64,000 bases of DNA, from assembly GCA_038503065.1 (NCBI GenBank), contig JBCAMK010000010.1, forward strand, positions 62,001 through 126,000, written 5' to 3'. The translations under genes were made by a program, and so were the position numbers. The DNA comes from Paragyromitra xinjiangensis (lineage: Eukaryota; Ascomycota; Pezizomycetes; Pezizales; Discinaceae). Below, piece by piece: positions 23,701 to 34,807 of the stretch. Every line of letters begins with the position of its first letter. The stretch's first letter is position 1. The notes beneath the pieces are model-generated. The model saw only the letters and a program-made list of their open reading frames with translations, made no database searches and was not told the origin of the DNA.

Positions 23701-26210
23701 CAGCAGAATGGACTGTTATTTGAGAGTTCTCGACTGGGCTCACCACGTCGCACATCTCTACTGGCATCTCACGATAAGCAGCCTCTATCATACGAACGAT
23801 TATGGTCCTCCGTCATGTCTGGCGCTGACAAGGTCAACTTAAATGGCATGGTGGTCAACAAACCCCAGCTCGCGGGCATGGATACTCAGGGTAATATTGT
23901 TAGGATTGAACCTGAGATGGTTAGTGTGTGCGAGAAAGGAAGCACAGTACTTCTAGAGGGGCCAATAATCAATGCAGCTACTGAAGGACAAACCGGGGCC
24001 GCCGAGATGGCGGTAGAGTCTGTTGCGCCTGAATTCTCGATATCCGGAATACAGGCATCGACCGCTGAAGTAGCGGTAGAGTCGGTTGCGTCTGAGCTCT
24101 CGATATCCGGCATGCAGGCATCCACCGGCGAGATGGCGGTACAGTCTGTTGCGTCTGAGTTGCCGATATCTGGCATACAGGCATCCACTATCCAAACCAC
24201 TTCCATCACGACCGCAATAGTGACAGGCACTGCCCTTGAGAAGCGGAAGGGATCTTTTATTGAATTAGCCGATCCTACTATCCCCAGGCCTCCTCCAGAA
24301 TTTGCCTTTACCGGCCATATCAAGCTCTTTGGCCACCTCGACGTCGACTTCCACTCGTCTCATAGCTCCTCTGTTAAGGGCATCTGTGAGCGCGTCGTAG
24401 TTACCACTGAGCTCTCTCTTGGCTCCCTTCTCCCTTCCTTCGCGGGGACGCCCTTTGATCTCGTCGAACTTAGTAACACGACATTAACCTACCGCTCCGT
24501 CAGGACTGTTTCCCAACTACCGGGCCTCATGATCAGCACTGAAGTTAGACTTGACGGGGCCCTTGGTTGTGTTAGCGATGTCCTGCGCGATGTTTTTGGA
24601 CAGAAGGACCGTTGCATCAATGTCGCGGGTATGCTGAGCATGAATCGAGATTGGACAGAACTTCTATCGCCGATAGGGTTTACGTTAAGAAGCGAGCAGA
24701 GGAATATGAGCATGAAACTATTTAATGATGCTGTGGAAATCGTGAATCTAGGTGTAGATTTGATGGGAACAAGGACGATGAAGCAGACCGATACTGGTGA
24801 GGTAAAGTGTGGGTATGATATGGGGGTTGGGTTTTTTGGGGCTGCTATGATGAGTGTGGGAAGTGGGACGCCGATGAAGGCAAGTTGGTATTTACGAAAG
24901 TTGAAAGACATGTATGGGATGACTATGACGTTGGAAGATGGCGAGTGGAAGGATATCTTTGGAATTGAGGCCCTCGATGTATGTGTGATTCCCATACCCT
25001 AAATATCAGGGTACTGTTAGCTAACTGGAGGTGGGTTATGAAGCTCCAAGATGTTGTCTTCAATGTTAGCTTCAGCTCACTGGTTGGGCTTAGCTCTATG
25101 GGCCTCGGGATACAGGCAACACTCAAAGTTCGCTCTGGCACCGTTTTTCTAGCTGGGCACTGCTCTAAATGTTTGTTTTTTTCCTTTTCCTTTTTCCTTT
25201 TGGATACATTAGGTACATGTGGCCTATTCACTGGTTTCTGCTAACACCCAATGCCTAGCCGAATGGTCTCTCTCTGGTCATCTCAACAACGCCTCCTTGA
25301 CTACTATCGCGCATATGTATGAAGACTTCTTCGGGTCTCCTCTTCTACCCAGCGACCAGAAATACAACATCCACCTCAACTCTATTTCTCTCGTCATTAG
25401 CAGCAAGGGCTTCTTCCTGCAAGGTGCTGTAACCGTCAATGGCCACACGTCCTACGCAGCACGGATATCTATCGCAAAACAGGGTATCGAGATTGGTGGT
25501 GCAGTCGGCGACTTGACGGTCCTAGACGGGCTTGTGACAATCCACGGGGCGGCACTGGATGTATTTATTGGGCCCCCAGGTCGGGGGGCGGGTGCAAGAG
25601 AGATTAAGGTCGCGGTGAGCGGGATAGTAAGGGTAAAAGACCTGAATATTGAAGCAGGGATATATTGTCAGAGGACCCCGGAAGGAGAGAACGAGTACAC
25701 GGTCTATGGAGAAGTTCAGAGAGATCCAGGGTTGGGGGATCTGAAGTTGAGGGAGCTAGCGCCAGACCTGGAGAATACATTCCTAGACATCAGCATCTGG
25801 AAGGTGGCACTTATCGCGAGCAATCAAGAGAAGCCATCAGTGTGTGCCGTGAACAAGTTTAACTATCCAGTGAAGAAAGGTAATTTTGGACAGATCTGCA
25901 AGTATAATCAGTAACTAATGGTCTTAGGTCTCCAAGTCTGTGCAACGATCGACAACCTATCACAGATAAAAGATCTGACGAAGAAGGAGGCAACGAGCTT
26001 GGTCTTGAGTGCGGCTTGGTGTCCCGGTGATATTTTCGAGTTTAGTATAATATACCCATCTGAGGGTGAGGTAAGTGGTCTTTCGTTCTTCCCCTTGAGC
26101 TACTTACTGCTAACATGTTCAAGATCAAATTTAGCGAGAGTGTTAGCGCAGGCCCATTGACTCTTGGTGTGAAAGTCAAGCCGCAACCCATGATCTTCAT
26201 TAAAGAATGA
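20795..26210 (+). CDS. Very large multi-exon protein of unknown function (about 1,658 residues), 3' end broken
   Basis: The exons are 20795-22105, 22156-22434, 22482-22598, 22647-22765, 22824-24978, 25044-25142, 25213-25879, 25928-26070 and 26124-26210. All eight introns are short (47-70 nt) and phase-consistent. The start MSFKKAETYWIAEYGDGKAK follows a pyrimidine-rich leader. The N-terminal 400 residues are basic and repetitive in style (YEAQSSGFSIPI, LWEGWYNQ). The middle is acidic (SEVEDEDLEDVGEEEQVDSS) and contains three 21-residue repeats. The C-terminal 550 residues are rich in beta-strand patterns (FTGHIKLFGHLDVDF; SSMGLGIQATLKVRSGT; DLTVLDGLVTIHGAALDVFI). There is no signal peptide, membrane segment or catalytic motif. 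It resembles the style of large ascomycete proteins annotated with DUF6603-type regions, but I cannot confirm this. The stop at 26208 is followed by about 94 codons of related frame (see next entry). Confidence 0.65.
24004..24192 (+). repeat. Three tandem 63-bp repeats within the large CDS
   Basis: Each unit encodes 21 residues of the form E-(M/V)-A-V-(E/Q)-S-V-A-x-E-(F/L)-(S/P)-I-S-G-(I/M)-Q-A-S-T. The units are in frame, so copy-number change would not break the gene. They lie between the acidic middle and the beta-rich C-terminal region and probably form a flexible linker. Confidence 0.85.
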
Positions 26211-26487
26211 AGCTGAGGCTGCCCTAAAGGCATATGAACCTATATGGGAGATGTTTAAGACCGCTGCGGCTATTAGTGCTGTTGTTCTCAGCAACAAGAT
26301 CAAGGCAGCAATGCATATCAACATCAGGAAAGCGTCAATTGAAGGAAGTCTTAAGTAAATAAAAAGTGGTAAACCGTTGAAGGCAAAGATTGAAGTGAAG
26401 GTTTTCGGCAACAAAGTTCCTGCGATGGAGATCGACTATTATTTCGGCGACACTGATAAGTTCCTAGTATCGTTGTGGCGAGATTAG
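26211..26487 (+). pseudogene. Frameshifted and stop-interrupted 3' tail of the large gene
   Basis: After the stop at 26208-26210, the +1 frame stays open as EAEAALKAYEPIWEMFKTAA, then SNKIKAAMHINIRKASIEG, a TAA, then KPLKAKIEVKVFGNKV and DYYFGDTDKFLVSLWRD before a stop near 26487. The composition continues the upstream protein. The simplest reading is one extra T at about 26208 and one nonsense codon in an old 3' exon. A missed intron is less likely because no good GT..AG pair spans the break. Confidence 0.5.
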
Positions 26488-27468
26488 AAATTTTGTACTG
26501 GGCGATTGATGAACTGGAGGTGCCATACTGCCATACCAAGTAATTCAGCATGCTTATTCGAATGTAACATCGAATTAAAATGAATACAAATAACGTACAT
26601 GCTAACGAAGAAGGGTATTTGATTATGGGATTGTATATTAGCTAGTATGTTTGTTAATAGTTATAATACTAGGGTGTAAGCGTGGGCTATTTTGTGTGGT
26701 AACTGCCAGGCCGTTTTAGCTGGCAATATAATGGCCGGCTCCTGGTGCCTATGATTCATTTCATAGGACATATTAAGTGTCACCTTCTGTTTCTGGTTCA
26801 TTATTACCACTGGGTGCCGGATATTCACCTTTAATGCCTTTTTAATCGATTCAGATACCACTTTCATGATCACCATTGGGTTTGCTAGGTCGAGGGTGGC
26901 TTATCCTGGGCAGACATTATTCCTCACTTAGCTCCTAGGACCACCTATGTATTTCTCAAAAACTCATACTGTAGTTCTGAAAACCCAACAACATTAATCA
27001 TCGCGCAGCCCCAAATGCTGGTCGTTATTTGCCCCCTACGAAAGTTGGCAGCATTTCCAGCGTGAGGGATAAGAAGGTTGGGATGGGAACGAGCTAGTCG
27101 AGCAATGGTAAATAGATTGACTGGTCACGTGACAAGTCAGGTTGCGAAACTAGACGATTCCTAAATAACAGGTTTTATATGGGGAGTAGGGCTGAACACT
27201 AAGGTAGCTCTACTCATGGTTTCCTATCAAACGAAGTTGAGCGGTCTAAATCTACCAGAGTTTGAGGTAATGATAAGGATAAGAATTACCTATGCAGTTC
27301 TGTGTCGCACTGAAGCCTCAGAGGTGATCACGCTACCCGATTAAGGACTAGCTTCCGCTGAGCCTCCCCCACCACAACTCCTATCTCAACCTCACCTCTC
27401 CTCCATCACACCCCATCACTCCTCTAATCCCCCTCACCCACCCAATTCCCCCTTATACCACTATCACC
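26488..27468. other. Intergenic
   Basis: No gene recognised. A pyrimidine-rich tract (about 27360-27465) directly before 27469 is the SRP19 leader or promoter. Confidence 0.45.
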
Positions 27469-28260
27469 ATGTCTCGAAACGCCCGCATCGAAGAAGTCTC
27501 CGACTCAGATCCCGAAGAAATGGACATAGCCCTCTTCGACCCCCGCAACGCAGCAGCAGCAGCCCCCCCACCATACACCCAACCCACACAAACCCCCAGT
27601 CGCTCTAACCCCACCCTCTTAGACCCCACCCACCTCCCAACCTCCTCCGACCCTTCCACCCAATACGTCAATGCCGGCGATGCAAACGCCTACAAAGCTT
27701 TCCAATGCCTCTACCCCGTCTACTTCGACGCAACGCGCTCCCGCGCCAACGGCCGTCGTGTCCCTAAGTCCCTTGGTGTCTCCAACCCTCTTGCCCGCGA
27801 AATCGTCGATGCATGTGCCTCGCTAAAGCTGAAAACCGTGTTCGAGCCTGGCAAGACACATCCGAAAGACTGGGCGAATCCAGGTCGTGTTCGGATCTTG
27901 TTGAAGGAGGAAGGAGGGGTACTGAAACATGCAACGCTAAAGAATAAGGTTATGTTGTATAAGGCGGTAGCGGAGTACCTACTGCTACATCCAACGACTA
28001 AGGAGGCGCCGTTGAGACTGCGACTGCCAAATATGCCGTTTGATGGGAAGCCTCCGGAGCCGCCAGCGGTTCCGAGGGGGTGGAAGATAGGTACGATATT
28101 ACCGTTGCATAGTGCTGCGGTTAGCGGTGGTGGGGTTAGTGATGATATCTTCAAGGAGATGATGAGGGATATGGGGATGCCGGGGGTGGATGCAGGGCCG
28201 AGCGGAGGAGAGCAGGTTGTGAAGAAGGAGAAAAAGGAGAAAAAGAAGGGAAAGCGGTAG
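27469..28260 (+). CDS. SEC65: Signal recognition particle subunit SRP19 / Sec65
   Basis: This is a single exon of 263 residues. SRP19 binds helices 6 and 8 of SRP RNA in the nucleolus and allows SRP54 to dock, so secretory proteins can be targeted to the ER. The conserved SRP19 domain spans about residues 80-175: CLYPVYFDATRSRANGRRVP, KSLGVSNPLAREIVDA, then FEPGKTHPKDWANPGRVRIL. The N-terminus is disordered with a poly-Ala/Pro segment, and the C-terminus ends in a Lys-rich tail (VKKEKKEKKKGKR); both are usual for fungal homologues. The ATG at 27469 follows a C-rich leader with CACC immediately before it. No intron is needed. The identification is firm. Confidence 0.93.
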   Translation: MSRNARIEEVSDSDPEEMDIALFDPRNAAAAAPPPYTQPTQTPSRSNPTLLDPTHLPTSSDPSTQYVNAGDANAYKAFQCLYPVYFDATRSRANGRRVPKSLGVSNPLAREIVDACASLKLKTVFEPGKTHPKDWANPGRVRILLKEEGGVLKHATLKNKVMLYKAVAEYLLLHPTTKEAPLRLRLPNMPFDGKPPEPPAVPRGWKIGTILPLHSAAVSGGGVSDDIFKEMMRDMGMPGVDAGPSGGEQVVKKEKKEKKKGKR

Positions 28261-29030
28261 GGTGTAAAGTTTTCAGTGCGTGATGAGGATGTATATATAC
28301 CAAAATATTGCTTTGGAGGAGAAAAGGATGGGATTGGTATTTTGCTGTGGATGACTCTATGTGTAACTTGTATGAGGAGTCTGATAAGCTTCGTAGACTG
28401 GAAAATGACCAACACGTCGCTAATAACATGATTTTTTGTGAGATCCATGAGTATTATAGAAGAAATAGCAAGTTCGGTCATGTATTATCACCAGCCAAGC
28501 ACTAAATCGATTTATTCCATCAACAAGATCGTCTAGAAAAAGCTTATTAACCTTATCGCAGAGTTTCAGAGAGAGAGAGAGCTCAGTCACACCCCTATCT
28601 AGAGTGAATGAATGCCGGTTGATGCCACTTAATCCTTCCAAAGTATCTATGTTGAGATCCGTTGAAGATTTCAACGCTGATAGTACTGCTGAGCGAACTG
28701 CCTCTAGCTCTCCGCCCCGAAATTAACCTACATTTCAGTCTATGGGAAGTAGTTAAAATTCCTGGGACAGGATTAAGGGACAAAAAACAGCCCCTGATAG
28801 CACGCTACGACATGGATGACCCGCCGATTCTTGCTATCTGGGGGGGATTTGTGTGGGGACGAAGTATCATCTGCGCTTCTGTCGCTGCCTTGGTGGCCTG
28901 CACCTCTGAAACCAAGAAAACTTAAACCCATAACGCAAACTCATTTTCTCCAATACCAATTCGCTTATTTTTATCATTTTTATTATTTCTAGCTACAAGT
29001 TCAACATGCTGCCCTCCCCCCCCCCATTAG
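28261..29030. other. Intergenic
   Basis: Small frames on both strands (for example 28662-28925 on plus) have no recognisable features. A (AG)n run occurs near 28570. Confidence 0.4.
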
Positions 29031-31504
29031 TTACTTCTCCAGGTCAGTGCACCTCCCATTTACATTAGTCACATAGACCACGGTAATCCCAATGGTGGAA
29101 AGGTATTCCGTATACTTTTCGGTGAACGGGCGGCCTCCTGTTAGGAAGACCTTCCCATGGAGGGCAGCCTCTGTTACATGTCCGATATCCGCCAGGTTGC
29201 GTTTTAGAAAGGATTTTTTAAACCCATCCCTCCTTAGTTGATACAGTGTAGCGAACAAAGTTAAAGATTTAGCGGAGGAGGGGGGAGGTACATAAGATTG
29301 TACCTTCTAGGAAATACTGCTATGCAGTTCAGGACACGTGCGATTAACGACCTTAGAAGCCTTCTTTGGCTACAGGCCTTACCTGCGAGTCTTGGGATGA
29401 CAGCGTGATCATTCCCTGACTCAAAATACTCCAGTAACACCTTTTGGGTAACATGCTGCCCCGCAAGTAGGATTTCCAAGTCCTTATATACGACGTTGGT
29501 GCGGCCGCTGCCAACAACTTCAGCAAGAACGCCGGTATCCAGGACGAATTTGACATCACTGCAAGAGATTGTTTCCAAAAAGAGTTAATAATCAGGAAAA
29601 CACGATGTAATATATGAAGCACATATTTGCAGATACATCCTGTTAACGAGCAACCGAAAAAAAACAATTACCTAGAGGCCTTGAAATTACACTTTCCGGC
29701 TCGTATCATTTCGTCGAACAGAGGAGACCTTATGGGGCCGCCGGTGATGGACTTCATGGTAGATTCCACTGGGAGACTGGGTCGGTACCTTAACCACTAT
29801 TGGATAGAAAGGCGGCAGCTCACATGGATTGAAGACTCCTAGCTCTAGTCCAAGGCAACAAACCTCGTCGATCTCATCTATCCTCTCTTCACAAAAATCC
29901 TCGTAGTCGTTAACAGAAAATTTCCCTTCAAAAGCGCTGAAAGGGAATTTTTCTTCCACAAGATAGGATGCTAGATCCACACCCGCTCTACCAATGTTTC
30001 TTTCGCTCATTATATCCGACATGGAGTCGAATACTGTTTCTTTGGTGACGTCTGGGCGAAATAAGTGCTCCACGTTGTATGCGCTTAGGAATCTGCGATA
30101 ACCTATGCTCGAGCAAAAGCCAGCCAACTCGCGCTACCAAACAAGCATCAGTAAAAAAAAGTCTAGTTCTTCGTAATGGGGGAAGAGCCCGCTTACATCT
30201 CTGTAGTCGATTGGACGTGGACGTGGAGCCCCAGGGGTCGCTGGGGAATAGCTTGCCTGTAAAATTGACGTTAGAAAACAGACTATCAATTTAGATGAGT
30301 GGGCTTTGGTTCACTGACCTTTTCTAGGAGGGGCATGGGAATAGGGAACTTAGCCTGGGCGTATGTAGTTGCATTATTCTACCAAGGAAGTACTAGTAAG
30401 TAAACAATCAATTGTGCTCGGTAAAATCTATCTGCTTACTTCTTTATGCTTGCTTAGGGGCTTTACAGGGAGTGTAGTCTCCACGAGTGAAGCCACATCG
30501 CTCTTTGGAATATGTATTGGTAAGCGAGTGACTTATTGAACCAGGTAGAAATAGGCCTATTAACTTCTTTGTACTCTCTTAGGAGTTCTGGAGCAGCTTC
30601 TGTAAGGTGTTTGACCTCGATATCGAGAAGCGTACTACGCTATTGGGTACTTGTCAGAAAATGATGAAACAGGTAATGATTCGAACGGGAACCCCTTGCT
30701 GACCTCTATAACCTTTCCCAAAGGGAGCGGCGAATTCATATGAGAGAATTTCATTTTAAGGCATAAAGGTGATTGGTTCTATTAAACGCGCATTAGGAGA
30801 TAAAAACTCAACTGATTACAGGGGAAGCGAGTTAACAAACCTCACTGTCACCACCCGAGCGCTGCAAGGGAGCTACAATAGGCAGCTCGACCTCAATAGA
30901 TGGAATAGCATAGTTCTGTCAATTATATGTCAATGAATGAAGGGTTAGTTGGACTTGATAGTAATGATCCTACCAACCTTTCCGTCTTCGCTCGAGTGAA
31001 CACACGAGGCTGCCACAGGGAACTTAATTTCGACGCAAGAAACACCTTCCTATCGAATGCATACCAGTAAGTGGGCGATCAATTGAGTCAGGAAGAAACA
31101 GGCCTACTGACTCTCTGCTTGCTCGAGAGTAGCGGAGGGGTTAAAGCAACTTCGGTGCAGAGAGTTAAATCCCTCTGGCAAATTTCATTCAGCAAATAAA
31201 TAGGCGATCGGTTTGGAGAGTGGCCCACTCACCGGTCCAATTTCGACTTGTTTTACAGAAGCTACTATTGTAGTAGTATAACCCGAGACTATGTAGCTCC
31301 CACCTAGTTAGCGAACTATCCAACCACGATCTCGAAAATCGGAGGGCAAGTGTTACCATTGGAGCCATTACTTGCTGGTGAACGACTAGCTAAATTACTG
31401 TTTGGCCTGGAGTAAAGAAACGGCAGGTGCTTGACGTTCGGTGAGGACCGGTGGTTTGTGGTTCTCAAAAGGCGAGGGAGACGAAGGATCCAAGGAGAAG
31501 ACAT
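29031..31504 (-). CDS. Mini-exon repeat gene with C-terminal PIN-like region, unknown function
   Basis: I could not assign this gene to a named family. The ATG at 31504 opens an Arg-rich, low-acid N-terminus (MSSPWILRLPRLLRTTNHR) that looks like a mitochondrial presequence. Exons: 31504-31357, 31264-31233, 31174-31112, 31049-30978, 30915-30841, 30778-30713, 30639-30565, 30502-30440, 30378-30319, 30256-30197, 30133-29789, 29751-29672, 29558-29383, then a less certain 3' end to 29031. Eight consecutive exons of 60-75 nt are whole-codon units of 20-25 residues with a loose pattern V-E-x-x-x-P-x-x-x-P-L near the middle (SIEVELPIVAPL; CVEIKFPVAA; TTLPVKPL). A 115-residue helical exon follows. The end (KFVLDTGVLAE, ADIGHVTEAALHGK, FLTGGRPF) resembles a PIN nuclease core with the last acidic residue replaced by Gly. 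About 500 residues in all. Confidence 0.55.
30197..31174 (-). repeat. Tandem array of about 130-bp exon-intron units
   Basis: Exon starts at 31174, 31049, 30915, 30778, 30639, 30502, 30378 and 30256 are spaced 125, 134, 137, 139, 137, 124 and 122 bp apart. The introns are related too. On the plus strand, AGGCCTA(C/T)TGAC/TAAC, a CTT-rich block and a (T/C)TTAG-like step recur near 31100, 30553 and 30430. Unit duplication of exon plus intron explains the gene's structure. Confidence 0.6.
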
Positions 31505-32847
31505 CACTCCGTTGAAACGTTAATTCTTCGATTTTGTTTATCTGTCAAGATGTTTAAGTGAAGGAAAGCGGGGAAGGGATGTAGGTGGTTGGATGAGAAA
31601 TAACTGGAGCAGGTCGGCTCTAGACAAGAAATATTAATTGGTCTGTCGCAAAAAAACTCCAAAATGCAGATTTCTTAGCGGCTGTCAACCTCAGAGATAG
31701 CAGAACCCCCAGCAAGAGTACATCACATGAGCAGTTTTATGTTGATAGCGTGGATGACTCGTGACCCCACCAGGAGCTATGGTGACGTGCATACTCTAAA
31801 ACAAGTCAACTGAAAGACCTCTATCGTTAGATCTTAGCTTGCTGCTCTCCTAGTCTCGTGCCCAGCCCCTTTTTGCGCAGCTTGCTGCGCACCGTAGGCT
31901 GCTCTCCCACCTAAAAACTATTTCCGGTGAGAACTTAACTTATCGTGAGATTCTTAGGATAAGCTGGTCGCTGAATTTGCCGGATTTCTAATAACGATGG
32001 TGACCTTGCTTCCATACAAACAAAGCTCCCCACGGATATCCCATCACCAAGAGCACTTCTGTTTTCTGTTAAGGCAATAATTTTGATGCCCGAAATTTTA
32101 AAATTCCCCGAAAGCCCATCCTCTGGCTGACATAATAGTGTGAGTAGATCTATAAACTCTGCAGGAAGGGCTTTATCTCCCTGGTTTCACAACCTTATAA
32201 CTACTGTCTACCCAGCTTCTCTGTTATAGCACCCTAGACCCTTTCAGAAGGCCTAGGACGAGGAAGCTACAAATAATCATCTACCGATTCTATAATTCAT
32301 CGAAAAAGCTCACCCAAAGCACGGTTTGAAGAACGATGGCAAGTACATTTAGTTACATGTAGTGATGAATCGTTCGCGCGAGTTTCATATTAGGAAGATC
32401 GTTGTGCATATTTGAAATATGGAGATATATGCAGTAGATAATAGGTAAAGAATTAGATGGCGATTAGAAGGGCCAAATAGAGCTCTACATACACAGCAAA
32501 TAGAGTCTTCTCTCGGCCAAGATATACGAGAGGCAAAACACTAAGAGGCGGTAGGAAATAATATGGCGCCCACGCTCGGGTACCCTGATATCACGATATA
32601 GATTAAGAAGCGCACTTACGACGGTACAAGTGTCTTCATAAGAGAGAAGAGTTTATTACAACACAGCACCTCTTTTTTTGTAAATAGGCCGGTATGCGAG
32701 TGATAAATCGTGAATCTGTAGCCGGGTATGTTTCTAGAAACCTAAATAAACTACAGATCTGTCAATGGACCCGGGCCCGGTTTTTCTAACCCAATCTAAC
32801 CACAAGCTTCCTACATGTACTTCCCTAATAAAGAAAAGGTCCCAAAA
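31505..32847. other. Intergenic
   Basis: No gene recognised. There is a short hairpin (GCGCAGCTTGCTGCGC near 31875) and AT-rich DNA. The first 150 bp should include the promoter of the mini-exon gene. Confidence 0.4.
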
Positions 32848-34524
32848 TTAGTCACCTGCCCAAGATAACAGAAAACCGCAAGGGAAAAGGCTAGTTAGCA
32901 GCATACTTTTCTTATTTGCTTCCTCCATTATTTTTTTGTGCAAGTGAAGCAGCACGTACCCCCTTCGCTTTTTTCTTTGCCGTTCTTTTAATTTGTCTAA
33001 ATTGTCATCCCAATCATCTCCGCTACCCATCCTTGCTGGTGGCAGGTAATGTTGCGTTAGAATCATATGAATATTGGTGTATAGGTTAAAAGAGTTATCA
33101 ATTGTCTTACATTTGTCCCTCAGTGATCTCACTTCTCTTTCCTGCCTTGCTATTATCTGTCTTTTCTTCAACGTCTGCTTTTTAAAATTGATCTCGGCAG
33201 GTTTAACGAGGCCTTCTAAACCCTTGACTTTAGGGAGAAACCCGACAAATCAGTATAATATGGCAGACAGTGCCGTGATTACCCACTGAATGAATGATCC
33301 ACTTACCCGTTTTTCCCTTGCTGGTTTTTATAAACTCCTCATTCGGCATAGCTCCGTTGTAATCCACAATCTTGGGATCTGCTCCCATTCGACACAAAAC
33401 TGCTGCTGTCCTCACGGCTCCACATCCTGCCGCAATGTGAAGTGGCGTCTTTCCTTCAGCGTTCTGGGCATTGGGGTTAGCTTTATTCTTGAGAAGAATA
33501 TATGCTGTTAGATATTGATCCTGTGAAGCAGTGATGTGAAGCGGGGTAGCCCCGTCTGGTTCCGTAGCATTCACACGAGAGGTATCAGATCGAGCCAGAA
33601 GCATTTCTAGAATCTTTTTCCTCTTAAGTCGTATCGCGAAATGAATTAACGTAGTGTCCCTTCCTTCCGGAGGATCCATTTTCGCTCCAGCATCTAGCAA
33701 CATTTCGGCCAACTTTGAGCAATTCCTTCTTGTCGCAGTATAGAGTGCCGTTTGCCCGTTTATATCTCGAGCTTCAACGTTGGCTCCAGCTTCTAGCAGC
33801 ACCCCCAGCACTTTTCTTACTTTACCCCATGCTGCGGTATGAAGTGGCGTATACCCTCTATTGTCAACAGCGTTGATATCAGCTCCAAAGTCGAGGAGTA
33901 GCTGAGCTGCTTCGGGTTGGTTCTGTGTCGCTATTAGGTGAAGCGGGGTCCGTCCGTCCTCGTCTCGGGCGTTGATATCGAGAACACCTTTTTCCAATAT
34001 TAACCTGGCATCTTCTTCCTTCCACGGATCGACCGCCCAGTGAAGTGGTGTGCCCCCCTTTGGTGTTCGTATAGGGCTTTTATCCCATACACTTCGAAAC
34101 TTTATCTTCGGTCTCTTGTGTACTTCTTGCTTTGGGATTTGGGCTAGTTTACTGCCTCCGCGTACTAAATTCTCCGCCCTGGGGCCCGCTGACGACACCT
34201 CTTTCTCTGTTCTATCTTCTGCAAAGGCCGGAGTGACTGGTGGTGGTCTTTTGGTAAAACTCAATCCCCATGTTACCTCCACTTCATTATCGGTGTTCCG
34301 CTTCTGCGGCGGCTGAACAGACTCAAAGAGAGGTTTTTGTTCAGAACCTAACCGACGAATTCTTAAAAAACGGCAATTTGGCCGAAGAAAATATTCAAGA
34401 TCTTTGGGTTGTAATCATTTAGCAGTGATAAGGCGGAATGTTGGGGCACTCAACTAATCAGGAACTACATACAGAATGGAGGCCGTTTTATTCTGGTAAT
34501 TGTCCCAAGATATTTTACGCTCAT
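32848..34524 (-). CDS. Ankyrin-repeat protein with basic coiled-coil tail
   Basis: The exons are 34524-34473, 34401-33307 and 33227-32848. The introns are 71 nt (GTATGT donor, CTAAAT branch) and 79 nt. The phases fit and give 508 residues. The start MSVKYLGTITRIKRPPF is chosen because it is the ATG in phase with the splice; the long exon itself has no suitable ATG. Residues about 130-370 form seven ankyrin repeats, each with the G-x-TPLH-x-A core (GGTPLHWAVD, GRTPLHLIAT, GYTPLHTAAW, GQTALYTATR, GATPLHITAS, GKTPLHIAAG). The tail after residue 380 is basic and helical (KKQTLKKRQIIARQEREVRS) and likely a coiled coil. It is probably a protein-protein scaffold. Partners are unknown. It is divergent from POB3. 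Confidence 0.8.
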
Positions 34525-34807
34525 TTTCAATTCATTGGAAATGCTCTTCCTTTGCGCATTCGAGGGCAGAACGAAAGCTTGTTCTGCAGGTGTTTTGGAG
34601 TGGAACAACTGTGTCTAGTGACACTGGGAGTTCGAAATTTCAAGATCACGTGATGGTTACCCGGCTTAGACGCGTGAATCTCTTGGCATCCCCTGCGCGC
34701 CGCCTCGACAACAAACTCCCCTTGACAAAGAAGCTCATCCACCTCCATTCACCTTTCTCGCTTCATCTTGCTACCTTTATCCCGCCGGACAAATCACTAA
34801 CGAAATC
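34525..34807. promoter_or_regulatory. Shared divergent promoter region (ankyrin gene / POB3)
   Basis: 283 bp separate the two start codons, which point away from each other. The region must serve both genes. CCACCTCCATTCACC and pyrimidine-rich leader sequence precede POB3. No TATA box was seen. Confidence 0.5.

Noticed and set aside
27720..28481. A 253-codon minus-strand frame
   Set aside because: It is the reverse-strand shadow of the certain SRP19 gene.
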